64,000 nucleotides of DNA from Frigidibacter sp. RF13 (GTDB lineage: Bacteria > Pseudomonadota > Alphaproteobacteria > Rhodobacterales > Rhodobacteraceae), in contig NZ_JAPNUE010000002.1 in the NCBI RefSeq assembly GCF_026626305.1, forward strand, positions 186,001 through 250,000. Direction: 5' to 3'. Below the pieces are notes generated by a model. The model had not been told where the DNA came from and made no database searches. It saw nothing but the letters and a program-made list of their open reading frames with translations. Below, in pieces: positions 42,008 through 50,870 of this stretch. The position numbers were made by a program, and so were the translations under genes. How positions within the stretch are numbered: position 1 is the first letter of the stretch; each line of letters opens with the position of its first letter.

Positions 42008-43630
42008 CTATTGCAGCAGATAGCCGTCCGGCCAGCGCAGCGAGGTCTTGACGATGATCACCTGCGTCGCGCCCGGCGCAAGGTTGAAGTCCCAGCGCAG
42101 GATGCCGCGCTTGCCCTCGTCGTCGGTGATCGTCGGCGCGGGTTCGGCGGTGAAGCTGATCGCAAGGTCCTTCTGTTCGGAATAGGGCACGTGATCGTAA
42201 AGCCGCAGGGGCCAGGCCTCGCCGGTCAGGTTCTCGACCGTGATCGTCACCGCTTCTTCCCTGTGGTTGGATGAGGTGAGCAGACCTTCCTGCCCCTCCA
42301 TCCGGTCGGGCATCGTGCGTTCCAATGTGATCCCGTCCAGAACCCCATAGGCCAGATCGACCTCGCTGCCCGGCACGATCATCGGCAGGGTGCCGTCGGC
42401 CACAAAGGCGCCGTCAAGATAAAGCGCGGCCCGGCCGGGCAAGAGGGGTTCCGCGCCGTCGTTGCGGAAGGTGGCATAGCGGTAGGCAGTGGTCTCCATC
42501 CGCGGGACGGCGACGGCGTACAAGTCCGGTGTCGCAACTGTCTGCCCGAGCGGCAACCGCAGCGCGTCCGAGCCGCTGCGCAGATCGACCTGCCCAGGGA
42601 AGTGATAGACCACCGTCGCGCCCTGATAGCCGACCATCGGGCTCCAGGATCGATCGTACTCAACGGCTGCCTCCTCGACCACCGGACTAGCTAGCGCGCC
42701 GACGTTCATTTCCTCCGCCATCGCCGCCTTCAGCGCCTCTTCGCTGACGATCTGGCGATGGTCCGGCCAGATGCCATACGGCTCCGCCCGGCGTCCGGGC
42801 TGGGCGGTCGAAAGCGTAAGTTCGACGCCCGCCCAGTCCCGGCCGCTGATCTGCGTGACAGCGACCCCGCGCTCGATGGTCAGCGAGGGCTTGCCTTCGC
42901 TTGTCAGGAACAGGTCATAGACCGGCAGCCAGCCAGCATCGCCGACGAAGGTCGTGACCTCGATCACCGTATTCCCAGCCGTCGCTGCGGTCACGTCGAG
43001 CGTCAGAAGGCCGCCATCGGCGGGCTCCGCCAACTTCGCCTCCAATGCCTGTTGCGCGGCCGCCAGCGCCTCACGGTCCGGGGTCAGCGCCCGGTCGGCC
43101 TGACGCGCCTCTTCCTCGGCGGCGATGGCGGCTTCGCGGGCAGCGAGCACCCTTTCGCCCACCAGCGCGGTCGCGGCCGCCAAGGCCTCGACATCGGCGC
43201 CGGGCAGTCCGGCATTGCCGAGGCCCTTCAGGAAGTCGACCTGCGCCCGCGCCGCATCCGCTCGGGCGCGGATCGCCGCAACGCCCGCCTCTTTCGCAGC
43301 GAGCGCATCTTCCAGCCGCGCCACTTCGTCGCGCAAGTGCCGCAGGGCCGCGTCCTCGGGCAGGTCCGGCAACCGGTCCGCCGCCAATGTCACCGGGCCG
43401 AGTGTCACGCCACCCGGCGTGGACACCCGCAGGGTCAGCGGGTCGGTATCGGCAGGCAGGCCGGTGACGGCGAGCCGGTTCGCACCTTGCGCAAGATCGG
43501 CCTCGATCTGCCAGACGACGGTCGCGCCCACCGGATAGACGGTGGCGCGCGCCGGATCGGCGAGAAGGGACAAGGTCTCGGCCTGAAGCGGCAGCGGCAA
43601 GACGATGAGCGAGAGAAAAAGCGGACGCAT
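42008..43630 (-). CDS. DUF4139 domain / MuiA-family protein
   Basis: 540 residues with a signal peptide (LFLSLIVLPLPLQA, before ETLS). The N-terminal DUF4140 region (ATVYPVGATVVWQIEADL to LPDLPEDAALR) is followed by a long alanine/arginine coiled coil (about 90-195, with HLRDEVARLEDALAAKEAGV). The C-terminal DUF4139 beta-rich domain begins LTLDVTAATAGNTVIEVTTF and ends WDFNLAPGATQVIIVKTSLR. Members are exported or surface-associated; one relative is called mucoidy inhibitor A, but the mechanism is unknown. The upstream neighbour is a short hypothetical gene on the same strand, 63 bases away. Confidence 0.88.
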   Translation of the reverse strand: MRPLFLSLIVLPLPLQAETLSLLADPARATVYPVGATVVWQIEADLAQGANRLAVTGLPADTDPLTLRVSTPGGVTLGPVTLAADRLPDLPEDAALRHLRDEVARLEDALAAKEAGVAAIRARADAARAQVDFLKGLGNAGLPGADVEALAAATALVGERVLAAREAAIAAEEEARQADRALTPDREALAAAQQALEAKLAEPADGGLLTLDVTAATAGNTVIEVTTFVGDAGWLPVYDLFLTSEGKPSLTIERGVAVTQISGRDWAGVELTLSTAQPGRRAEPYGIWPDHRQIVSEEALKAAMAEEMNVGALASPVVEEAAVEYDRSWSPMVGYQGATVVYHFPGQVDLRSGSDALRLPLGQTVATPDLYAVAVPRMETTAYRYATFRNDGAEPLLPGRAALYLDGAFVADGTLPMIVPGSEVDLAYGVLDGITLERTMPDRMEGQEGLLTSSNHREEAVTITVENLTGEAWPLRLYDHVPYSEQKDLAISFTAEPAPTITDDEGKRGILRWDFNLAPGATQVIIVKTSLRWPDGYLLQ

Positions 43631-43693
43631 GGAAACCTCGTGACCGGTGGCGTGAGCCGCGCCCCGGTCTTCGTGGGCTTTGGGGCTCGAAGA

Positions 43694-44215
43694 TCAGACG
43701 CGCGTCGATGCGCCGATCTTGGATGTTTCTCTCCTGGTTGCAACACCGGTCCGCGCTCCCGCCGGTCGGGTATTCCCGCCTTGCCGGAGCGTGGTCAGCG
43801 CAAGCCCCGGTCTGGGATGGTCCGGAAAGCCCGTACCGAACCGGATGACGAGGTCGAGATAGCCGGGCCCGGCCTTTGATCCCTTGCAGAGCACTTCGCC
43901 CGTATCTGCGTCTATGAGGAGAAGCCCGCCACCCTTCGGCACATAGTCAAGCCCGCGCGCCCGAAGGCGCGCCTGCGCCTCTACCCAACTGCCTGCCTCA
44001 GCGAGGGCCTCAGCGACGAGAAGCCGAAGGCGCCCGAGGAGCCGCTCGTCGATGACTTCGTCACTCCTCGCTGCCCTCCGCTCCCGCCGCTGGATTTCCA
44101 GCCGGATCAGATCGCGCAGAACCGTGCCCGGCGTCTGATCCGCCTCACGGCAAAGCGCAGCGAAGCGCTGCCATTGGCTGCGGTCGCAAAAGAAAAGGGT
44201 CTCGGCCATGTCCAT
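43694..44215 (-). CDS. Hypothetical protein, 173 residues
   Basis: A cytosolic-looking protein without signal peptide or membrane helix. The N-terminus (ETLFFCDRSQWQRFAALCRE, then TVLRDLIRLEIQRRERRAAR) is helical and resembles a ribbon-helix-helix or coiled-coil stretch. The middle contains GGGLLLIDADTGEVLCKGSK, a beta-hairpin-like region. I do not recognise the family. The start may be ATG 44215 or ATG 44209. It is located 36 bases downstream of asd on the same strand. Confidence 0.6.
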   Translation of the reverse strand: MDMAETLFFCDRSQWQRFAALCREADQTPGTVLRDLIRLEIQRRERRAARSDEVIDERLLGRLRLLVAEALAEAGSWVEAQARLRARGLDYVPKGGGLLLIDADTGEVLCKGSKAGPGYLDLVIRFGTGFPDHPRPGLALTTLRQGGNTRPAGARTGVATRRETSKIGASTRV

Positions 44216-44251
44216 GACCGAGACCCTCGGGTGATTCTGGTTAACGAAAGG

Positions 44252-45274
44252 TTAGCCCTTCTTCAGGCAGCGGTTGCCCAGAAGCTCTGCAATCTGCACC
44301 GCGTTCAGCGCCGCGCCCTTGCGCAGGTTGTCGCTGACGCACCACAGGTTCAGACCGTTCTCGATGGTCGAATCCTGCCGGATACGGCTGACATACGTCG
44401 CGTACTCGCCCACGCATTCGATCGGCGTGATGTATCCACCAGGCTCGCGCTTGTCGACGACCATCACCCCCGGCGCCTCGCGCAATATCTCCTGCGCTTC
44501 CTGCCAGTCGAGGAACTCCTCGGTCTCGATGTTCACCGCCTCGGAATGGCCGACGAACACCGGCACGCGCACGCAGGTCGCCGTGACCTTGATCGACTTG
44601 TCGAGGATCTTCTTCGTCTCGGCCACCATCTTCCATTCTTCCTTGGTCGAGCCATCGTCGAGGAAGACATCGATATGGGGAATGACGTTGAAGGCGATCT
44701 GCTTGGAAAACTTCTTCGGCGGCACTTCCGACACCGGGTTGTAGATCGACTTCGTCTGATCCCACAATTCGTCGATCCCGGCTTTCCCTGCGCCCGACAC
44801 CGACTGATAGGTCGCGACGACCACTCGCGTGATCTTTGCCCGGTCATGAATGGGCTTCAGCGCCACCACCATCTGCGCGGTCGAGCAGTTGGGGTTCGCG
44901 ATGATGTTCTTCTTCCGGTAGCCCTCGATCGCGTCGGCATTCACCTCCGGCACGATCAGCGGCACATCGGGGTCGTAGCGGTAAAGCGACGAGTTATCGA
45001 TCACCACACAGCCCGCCGCCGCCGCCTTCGGCGCGTAGACCTTCGTAGCGTCCGATCCGACCGCGAAGAGCGCAATATCCCAGCCGGTGAAATCGAACGT
45101 GTCCAGATCCTTGGTCTTGATAGTCTTGTCGCCAAAGCTGACTTCGGTGCCGAGAGACTTGCGCGAGGCAAGTGCGGCAATCTCGTCCACCGGGAACTCC
45201 CGTTCCGCGAGGATATTCAGCATTTCACGGCCCACATTCCCCGTGGCGCCGGCGACAACGACCTTGTAGCCCAT
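44252..45274 (-). CDS. asd: Aspartate-semialdehyde dehydrogenase
   Basis: 340 residues. VVVAGATGNVGREMLNILAE is the NADP-binding start, the catalytic cysteine lies in IIANPNCSTAQMVVALKPIH, and the histidine in the later RVPVFVGHSEAVNIET block. SVSGAGKAGIDEL is another signature. It reduces aspartyl phosphate to aspartate semialdehyde for lysine, methionine and threonine, and here also for carboxyspermidine synthesis. AGAAGGAG lies before the ATG at 45274. The glycosyltransferase gene upstream ends 88 bases away on the same strand. Confidence 0.97.
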   Translation of the reverse strand: MGYKVVVAGATGNVGREMLNILAEREFPVDEIAALASRKSLGTEVSFGDKTIKTKDLDTFDFTGWDIALFAVGSDATKVYAPKAAAAGCVVIDNSSLYRYDPDVPLIVPEVNADAIEGYRKKNIIANPNCSTAQMVVALKPIHDRAKITRVVVATYQSVSGAGKAGIDELWDQTKSIYNPVSEVPPKKFSKQIAFNVIPHIDVFLDDGSTKEEWKMVAETKKILDKSIKVTATCVRVPVFVGHSEAVNIETEEFLDWQEAQEILREAPGVMVVDKREPGGYITPIECVGEYATYVSRIRQDSTIENGLNLWCVSDNLRKGAALNAVQIAELLGNRCLKKG

Positions 45275-45362
45275 CTGGGGTTCTCCTTCTTCCGAAGAGG
45301 CCCCTTATCCGATCAGTTTCGGCAATAAAAGCGAAAGATGCGGCAGCGCGGCATTTGGGAAG

Positions 45363-45989
45363 TTACCCGTGGGCAGCCTGCCGCGAAATGCGCCCGTCGC
45401 GGGCCATCAGATCGGCCACGAACGCGGCCTCTGCCCCGAAATCATGTGGCACCTGGTCTGCCGTCCGGCTGCCGGTCAGCGACAGCGAGGCGAAGAAATC
45501 GAATCCGTAAAGCGACAGTGTCGCCAATCCGCTCGCCGCCAGCAGGTCGATCATCATCAGCCCGGTCGTCGGCGGCGCGCCAAGCACTTGCTTCAGCCGC
45601 CCGAAGTCTTCCAGCGGATGCAGGTAGAAGCCCGGAGAGGACGCCACCTGCCACGGCAGCCGCTTCCTTTTGTGCGACATCCACAGAATCCGCGCGGGCC
45701 GCACCCGCTCCATGTCCGCCGCTCCGATCGAGGTCGCCAGCGCCAGCCAGTCGGTCCGCGTGCCGTGAGAGATGGCAGAGGGCATCGGTGCCCGGTTGAT
45801 GCGGATTACGATATCGGCCGCGTCGATCTCCGCCCCGAAAGTGCCCGCCTCCAGCGACCGCGCATTGCCCACAAGCGCGACGCTCTTTCTTTCAAGCGCC
45901 GCCATCAGGCTGGCCCGCCCCGCCGACAGCGCCATCAGCGGCGCCTCCTGCCGCAGCGTCCGCGCCATCAGGAAGGAAAACCGGTTCAT
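45363..45989 (-). CDS. GT29 (sialyltransferase)-like family protein
   Basis: 208 residues. SVALVGNARSLEAGTFGAEI followed by DAADIVIRINRAP resembles the L-motif of family 29 sialyltransferases (VVGNSG...I...VIRMN), and PTTGLMMIDLLAASG with LYGFDFF matches the S-motif/III region (TTG...A...YGF). It is shorter than eukaryotic sialyltransferases and lacks a membrane anchor. The donor and acceptor are unknown; sialic acid synthesis genes are not in this window. The start overlaps the stop of the GT4-type gene by 4 bases, so the two are translationally coupled and probably decorate the same glycan, perhaps LPS core. Confidence 0.8.
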   Translation of the reverse strand: MNRFSFLMARTLRQEAPLMALSAGRASLMAALERKSVALVGNARSLEAGTFGAEIDAADIVIRINRAPMPSAISHGTRTDWLALATSIGAADMERVRPARILWMSHKRKRLPWQVASSPGFYLHPLEDFGRLKQVLGAPPTTGLMMIDLLAASGLATLSLYGFDFFASLSLTGSRTADQVPHDFGAEAAFVADLMARDGRISRQAAHG

Positions 45990-47032
45990 GCCAGCATCTC
46001 GCGGTAGATTGCGACAAGCCTCTCGGCCTCGCCCTCGATCCGGTGGTTCGTCTCGACATGCGCCCGCGCCACCGGCCCGGCCGCGGCAAGACGCGCCGGA
46101 TCGTCGATCCAGTCGCGGATCGCCTCGGTCAGCGCCGCCGCGTCTCCGGCCGCCACCAGCGTTCCGGTCTCCCCCGGCCGGATCAGCGCCTCGAAAGCAC
46201 CCACGCGCGAGGCGACAACCGGCACACCAGAGGCCATCGCCTCCAGAGGCGTCAGCCCGAACCCTTCCCAGCGCGCGGGCGCGCAGAAGAGATCGAGCGC
46301 CCGGTAGTGCCGCGCCACCGCGTCCCAGTCGATCTCGCCCAGAAAATGCACGCGGTCGGCGACACCGGCGGCCCTAAGCCGCGCCTGCTGTTCCTCGAAA
46401 AAGCCTTTCTGGTCGTCCGTGACCCGGCCGGTAAAGATCATCTGCACTTCGGGTCGCCCCGGCAGAAGCGCCAGCGCGGCATCGACCATCAGATCGACGC
46501 CCTTCTGCGCGCGGATACGCCCGAAACAGCCGATCAGGCAGGCCTCCTCCGGCAACCCTAGTTCCCGCCGCAGCGCGCGCTTGTCCGTCGCAGGCTCAAA
46601 GATCTGACAATCGACGCCATGCATCACCACCGTTGCGGGCACCTCAAGGTAGGAGGCCGCCTGCGGCGAGGTCGCCACCACCCGGTCCATGCGCCGGATC
46701 AGCCATTTGGTAAAGCCCTTGTGATGGCGCTGGGCGGCAGAGGTGAAAAGAAGCCGCAGCCTGCGGCGAAAGAGATGCCGGAGGATCAGCCCCAGCGCCA
46801 TCTCGGTATTCCGCCGCGCATGCCAGACGCGCCAACGGACGCGCGGCAAAAGGAAGCAGCGCCAGAGGGCCAGGTGCGGCAGATGATCCGGCAGGCCCGG
46901 CCCGGTCGCCACGATGCCGATCATGCGCGCCTGCAAGGGCAGAAGCCGCACCACGGTTGTCGTCACGCCCGAGAGGCGGCGTTTCAGGTTCGGGGCGATG
47001 ACGGCGATGTCAGGCGGGGAAGGGCGCTTCAT
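45986..47032 (-). CDS. Group 1 (GT4) glycosyltransferase, LPS-core type
   Basis: 348 residues with the GT-B fold. IAVIAPNLKRRLSGVTTTVV at the start, then HGVDCQIFEPATDK and LIGCFGRIRAQKGVDLMVDA in the donor half, and the EX7E motif region WEGFGLTPLEAMASGVPVVA. NLKRRLSGV and the HRHHKGFTKWLIRRMD-type block are typical of LpcC-like core mannosyltransferases in alphaproteobacteria. It probably adds a hexose to Kdo-lipid A from a nucleotide donor. It starts 9 bases after the MFS transporter stop and overlaps the GT29-like gene. Confidence 0.9.
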   Translation of the reverse strand: MKRPSPPDIAVIAPNLKRRLSGVTTTVVRLLPLQARMIGIVATGPGLPDHLPHLALWRCFLLPRVRWRVWHARRNTEMALGLILRHLFRRRLRLLFTSAAQRHHKGFTKWLIRRMDRVVATSPQAASYLEVPATVVMHGVDCQIFEPATDKRALRRELGLPEEACLIGCFGRIRAQKGVDLMVDAALALLPGRPEVQMIFTGRVTDDQKGFFEEQQARLRAAGVADRVHFLGEIDWDAVARHYRALDLFCAPARWEGFGLTPLEAMASGVPVVASRVGAFEALIRPGETGTLVAAGDAAALTEAIRDWIDDPARLAAAGPVARAHVETNHRIEGEAERLVAIYREMLA

Positions 47033-47041
47033 CCCCCCTGA

Positions 47042-48220
47042 CTAGACCCGTTCGTCGCGGCTGAAAAGGTAGATCGCCAGACCGGCGATGAGAGGCACAA
47101 GGAAGAAGAGGAAGAGGCCCCGGAAGGTCGCCTCGGCGCTGCCGCCCTCCATCGCACGATAGACCGGGCGCGAGGCGAACTGCATGATCCCCGCTCCTCC
47201 GATCGAGAACATGTTGATGAAACTCACCCCGCGCCCGATCAGATGCGGCGGCAGGAAGCTGCGGCCATGGGCCATGATCGCGGGGTAGGTGGCGCCGAAA
47301 AATCCGTGCACCGCCAAAAGCACCGCCGCCGTCCAGAAGCCTGCCGCCGGGGCATAGGCGAGTGCGCCAAGCGCCAGTGCCGACAGGCTGACGCAGGCGA
47401 CGACACTCCATTTCCGTGACCCGACCAGCCGGTCAAGCGGTCCGATCACCAGATTGCCCGCGACCATGGCGAGGCTCATCACCAGCGTTGCAAGGCCGAT
47501 CCCGTCGGCATCCGCGCCATAGACGCCACTGAGGTAAGGCCCGGCCCACAGGCCCCGGATCACCGCCGCCGGGGCGTAGGCCACCAGCATCAGCGCCGCG
47601 ACCGGCCAGAGCGCGCGGATCGCGAAGAGGTCGCCAAACGTGCCCGGTTCCGTCCGCGCCTCCGCCGCCGGGGCCGGATCGCGCACCAGAACCAGAATGC
47701 CCGCCGCCACCAGAAGCGTGATCGCCGTCAGCGCGCCCAGCGTCGCCCGCCAGCCAATCGCACCGATGATCCAGGCCAGGGGCGCCGATCCCACGATAAT
47801 GCCAAGCGATCCGACGCCGACCGTCAGCCCGGCAAGCGCCCCGAAGACCTTGGGCGGATAGACCCGCGCGAAAATGAAATAGGATGCCATCAGGACGGGC
47901 GAACAGCCGATGCCGATCAGCGCCATCGCGAGCCACAGATGCCAGGGCGCCGTAGCCAGCGCAAAGATCAGCGCCCCGCCGCCGCCGCCCACCGCCAACA
48001 GCGCCGCCGCCGTCCGCCGCGGCCCGAGCCGGTCGAGCGCAGAGCCCACCGCAAACTGCATCAGCGCGAAGGCGATGAACCACAGGCCCGAGGCGATGGC
48101 CAGATCGTCCGGCCCGGCGCCGAGTTCGGTGCCAAGGACCGGCGTCAGCACCGCGAGGAACGAGCGGAAGAACTGGCTCAGCACATAGGCCGCCACCAGA
48201 CATACCAGACCTGCCGCCAT
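47042..48220 (-). CDS. Major facilitator superfamily transporter
   Basis: 392 residues from the ATG at 48220, with GGGAGGGCAGG upstream (a longer form to 48256 has no good RBS). Twelve transmembrane helices are apparent. MFS loop motifs appear as GSALDRLGPRRTAAALL between helices 2 and 3 and GPLDRLVGSRKWSVVA in the second half. The substrate is unknown. It leads the GT4-GT29 gene pair on the same strand, and is divergent from the XRE-cupin gene. The promoter region contains an 18-bp palindrome (48325-48342), so it might share regulation. Confidence 0.9.
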   Translation of the reverse strand: MAAGLVCLVAAYVLSQFFRSFLAVLTPVLGTELGAGPDDLAIASGLWFIAFALMQFAVGSALDRLGPRRTAAALLAVGGGGGALIFALATAPWHLWLAMALIGIGCSPVLMASYFIFARVYPPKVFGALAGLTVGVGSLGIIVGSAPLAWIIGAIGWRATLGALTAITLLVAAGILVLVRDPAPAAEARTEPGTFGDLFAIRALWPVAALMLVAYAPAAVIRGLWAGPYLSGVYGADADGIGLATLVMSLAMVAGNLVIGPLDRLVGSRKWSVVACVSLSALALGALAYAPAAGFWTAAVLLAVHGFFGATYPAIMAHGRSFLPPHLIGRGVSFINMFSIGGAGIMQFASRPVYRAMEGGSAEATFRGLFLFFLVPLIAGLAIYLFSRDERV

Positions 48221-48324
48221 CCTGCCCTCCCGCTTCGCCGCGGCACCCTGTGCCAAGCGGCCGGCGCCCGCAAGGGGTCCGCGCAGCTTCGTCTTTACCT
48301 TCCCGCCGAGGTCGGTTTAGATAT

Positions 48325-48342
48325 ACTAAAATCAGTTTTAGT
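48325..48342. promoter_or_regulatory. Palindromic operator-like site upstream of the XRE-cupin gene
   Basis: ACTAAAA-tcag-TTTTAGT, a perfect 7-4-7 inverted repeat, lies 37 bases before the XRE-cupin start. A TATACT hexamer (-10-like) overlaps its left arm at 48322-48327. The same arrangement recurs upstream of the peptide importer at 49123-49140, so I infer a binding site of the XRE-cupin protein. Confidence 0.65.
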
Positions 48343-48379
48343 GGCCTGCTTGGTGGCCGGACGGCTCGGGGAGGAGCAG

Positions 48380-48979
48380 ATGGACCAGAAACCGGCGAAG
48401 CGCCCGCGCAAGGCGCCCGAAGTGCCGCCACTCGGCCGTGCGATCCGCCATCGCCGCAAGGTGCTTGGCATGACGCTCGAAGGGGTGGCCTCGGCGGCAG
48501 AACTGACCACCGGCTTCATTTCCCAGGTCGAGCGCGGCCTCTCGGCCCCGTCGCTTTCCTCGCTCATGGCCATCGCCGCCGCGCTGCAGACCACGATCGA
48601 ACAGCTCGTCAGCGTGCCCGAGGATTTCTCGGCCCATGTGCCGCATGACAAGCGCCGCACCTTCATTCTGGGCGCCGAGCGGCGGTTCTACGAAATGCTG
48701 GGCCCCGGCTTCGCCGGTGCGCTCATGCATCCCCAGATCGTCCATCGCCCCGCCGGACATGTGTCGGAAAAGATGTGCCATACCGGCGAAGCCTTCCTGC
48801 ATCTCCTCTCCGGGCGGCTCGAATATCATCTGGGGGACCAGACCTATCTGCTCGAACCGGGCGATTGCATCCACCATGACACGACCCGCCCGCATCATTC
48901 GATCGTGCTCGGCGATGAGGGGTCGGTCGAGCTTTGGGTGACCACCTCTCCCGTGCGCAGGCCCGCGCAGAAGGCCTGA
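48380..48979 (+). CDS. XRE-family transcriptional regulator with cupin domain
   Basis: 199 residues from ATG 48380, preceded by GGGGAGGAG. An XRE-type helix-turn-helix is at about 17-75 (LGRAIRHRRKVLGMTLEGVA, TTGFISQVERGLSAPSLSSL), then a cupin beta-barrel at about 105-190 (GHVSEKMCHTGEAFLHLLSG, LEPGDCIHHDTTRPHHSIV) that binds a small ligand or metal. Relatives control amine, amino-acid or peptide genes. It is followed by the peptide ABC operon on the same strand, and both upstream regions carry one palindrome. It is therefore likely a local repressor or activator of the importer and of itself. Confidence 0.9.
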   Translation: MDQKPAKRPRKAPEVPPLGRAIRHRRKVLGMTLEGVASAAELTTGFISQVERGLSAPSLSSLMAIAAALQTTIEQLVSVPEDFSAHVPHDKRRTFILGAERRFYEMLGPGFAGALMHPQIVHRPAGHVSEKMCHTGEAFLHLLSGRLEYHLGDQTYLLEPGDCIHHDTTRPHHSIVLGDEGSVELWVTTSPVRRPAQKA

Positions 48980-49030
48980 ACCCAGAACAACCCTGCCGTA
49001 GGGCCGACGGAGTTTTGGAAAGGCTCCGGT

Positions 49031-49052
49031 CCGATTTCTTGAAAGAAATCGG
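49031..49052. terminator. 22-bp palindrome after the XRE-cupin gene
   Basis: Arms ccgatttctt / aagaaatcgg around GA form a perfect hairpin 52 bases past the XRE-cupin stop, before the importer promoter. Its layout is like that of the twin palindromes at 28798-28842, and a terminator role is likely. Confidence 0.6.
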
Positions 49053-49122
49053 CTCCCGCCGGTCTGTCTGGCCGTCAGCGACGGGGCGCTTCGGGCCATG
49101 AGCTGATTTCTTCTGCATCAAT

Positions 49123-49140
49123 ACTAAAAAAAATTATAGT
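49123..49140. promoter_or_regulatory. Palindromic operator-like site upstream of the peptide importer operon
   Basis: ACTAAAA-aaaa-TTATAGT repeats the 7-4-7 layout of 48325-48342 with a single changed base, and the symmetry extends outward to aatact/agtatt. It contains TATAGT at 49135-49140, a -10-like hexamer, and lies 72 bases upstream of the solute-binding protein start. Confidence 0.65.
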
Positions 49141-49211
49141 ATTTTGGAGAAGTCGTTTATTCAGGCTTACACAAAATCGAATCACACAACCAAATCGACT
49201 GGGAGGTCACC

Positions 49212-50798
49212 ATGAATACCCGGCGCATCGCTTCGGCCCTCGCGCTCGCCGCCGTCCTCGGCACCCCTGCCTTCGCGCAGGATCGCGGCGGCATCCTCAA
49301 CTTCGCCCGCTATGACGGATCGCAGCTCGTCGATCCGATCTATGCCGACCGCAACCCCGACATCTGGATGGTCGGCAGCCTCTTTGACACGCTTCTGCGC
49401 CTTGGCGCCGACGGCAAGTCGGTGGAGCCGGGGCTGGCCGAAAGCCACGAACTGTCCGCCGACGGCAAGACCGTGACGCTGAAGCTCCGTTCCGGCGTGA
49501 CCTTCGCCGATGGCAGCCCGCTCACCGGCACCGACGTGGTTTTCTCGCTCGACCGGGCGAGGAACGGCGATCTCTCGTCCTGGGCCGGTCTCATCGGTTC
49601 GATCGACAGCATCACCGCCGACGGCGACACGATCACCATCGCGCTCAAGACCCCCGACCCGACCATCCTCACGATGCTCGCGACCTTCAACACCGCAATC
49701 GTTTCGAAGGCCGCCTTCGATTCCGCGCCGGGCGCCACCGATCAGGAAAAATCCGCCGCGATCTTCGCCAAGGGCGGGCCGGGCGTCGGTTCCGGCCCCT
49801 TCTACCTCTGTGGCTTCGAACAGGGCGCCACGATGGATTTCTGCGCCAACAAGGGCTACTGGCGCCAGGGCGCCGACGGCAAGCCCTTGCCCTATCTCGA
49901 CGGCGTGCATTTCCAGGTCATCCCCGATGACGCGACCCGCATCCTGAAGCTGCAGGCGGGCGAGGTCGACGTGGCCGAGTTCGTACCCTTCGCTCGGGTG
50001 GCGGAACTGAAGGCCGACGGGAAGCTCAATATGGAGCTCTTCCCCTCGACCCGGATCATCTATTCGCCGATCAACGTCCGCGCCACGCGGGCAGACGGCT
50101 CGCCCAACCCGCTGGCCGACGTCCGCGTGCGGCAGGCGCTGAACTACGCGACCGACAAGGCGGCGCTGATCGGCCTCGTCCTGCATGGTGCGGGCAAACC
50201 GATGTCCTCGCCTCTGATGGCGGCAGCGACGCAGGATTCGATCAACATGGATCCGCTCTACGGCTATGACCTCGAAAAGGCCAAGGCGCTCATTGCTGAA
50301 GCCGGTCTGCCCGCAGGCACCAAGATCACCTTCACCACGCTCGCCGGTTCCGCCGACGATGCGACGATCTTTGCCGCCCTTCAGCAGATGTGGGCGCCCC
50401 TTGGCATCGACCTCGTGGTCGAGCAGGTCGACGGCCCGACCCGCGGCGCCAAGAACCGCGCAGGCGAGTTCGACATCCACACCTACGGCTGGGTGAACGA
50501 CGTGAACGACGCCAGCCAGGTCGTCGGCTGGCTCGGCCATACGCCGACCGCGAAAGCGGTGGGCACCGGCTGGGAGGATGCGACTTTCAACAGCCTCTAT
50601 GAAGCGGCCCAGACCGAGATGGACCCGGCCAAACGCGGCGACGCATTCGCGCAGATGCAGAAGATCTACGCCGAAGCCGCGCCGCTTCTCTTCATGTACG
50701 AAACCCCCTTCGCGGTCGCAGTGTCGAAACAGGTCTCGGGCTATGTCCAGACCCCTCTCGGCGCCAATGTCTTCGAAGAGGCGACGGTCAGCCGCTGA
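49212..50798 (+). CDS. ABC transporter solute-binding protein, family 5 (peptide type)
   Basis: 528 residues with a signal peptide (IASALALAAVLGTPAFA, cleaved before QDRG). Family 5 features include PGLAESHELSADGKTVTLKL, LRSGVTFADGSPLTGTDVVF and GGPGVGSGPFYL, plus VRQALNYATDKAALI and ARADEFDIHT-like residues near the end. It captures di- or oligopeptides (or other small solutes) in the periplasm. It is the first gene of an operon with two permeases, two ATPases and an aminopeptidase P-type peptidase. GGGAGG precedes the ATG, and the operator-like palindrome lies upstream. Confidence 0.93.
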   Translation: MNTRRIASALALAAVLGTPAFAQDRGGILNFARYDGSQLVDPIYADRNPDIWMVGSLFDTLLRLGADGKSVEPGLAESHELSADGKTVTLKLRSGVTFADGSPLTGTDVVFSLDRARNGDLSSWAGLIGSIDSITADGDTITIALKTPDPTILTMLATFNTAIVSKAAFDSAPGATDQEKSAAIFAKGGPGVGSGPFYLCGFEQGATMDFCANKGYWRQGADGKPLPYLDGVHFQVIPDDATRILKLQAGEVDVAEFVPFARVAELKADGKLNMELFPSTRIIYSPINVRATRADGSPNPLADVRVRQALNYATDKAALIGLVLHGAGKPMSSPLMAAATQDSINMDPLYGYDLEKAKALIAEAGLPAGTKITFTTLAGSADDATIFAALQQMWAPLGIDLVVEQVDGPTRGAKNRAGEFDIHTYGWVNDVNDASQVVGWLGHTPTAKAVGTGWEDATFNSLYEAAQTEMDPAKRGDAFAQMQKIYAEAAPLLFMYETPFAVAVSKQVSGYVQTPLGANVFEEATVSR

Positions 50799-50870
50799 GG
50801 CTGGCCGCAAGCGCCGCCGCACCGTTCCCCCGAACGCCCCCTGCGGCGGCGCCTTCTTTCCAGAGGTTCC

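Noticed and set aside
44218-44230. ccgag-acc-ctcgg hairpin as an asd terminator
   Set aside because: The stem is only 5 bp with no T run and overlaps the region just before the next gene, so it is too weak to list.
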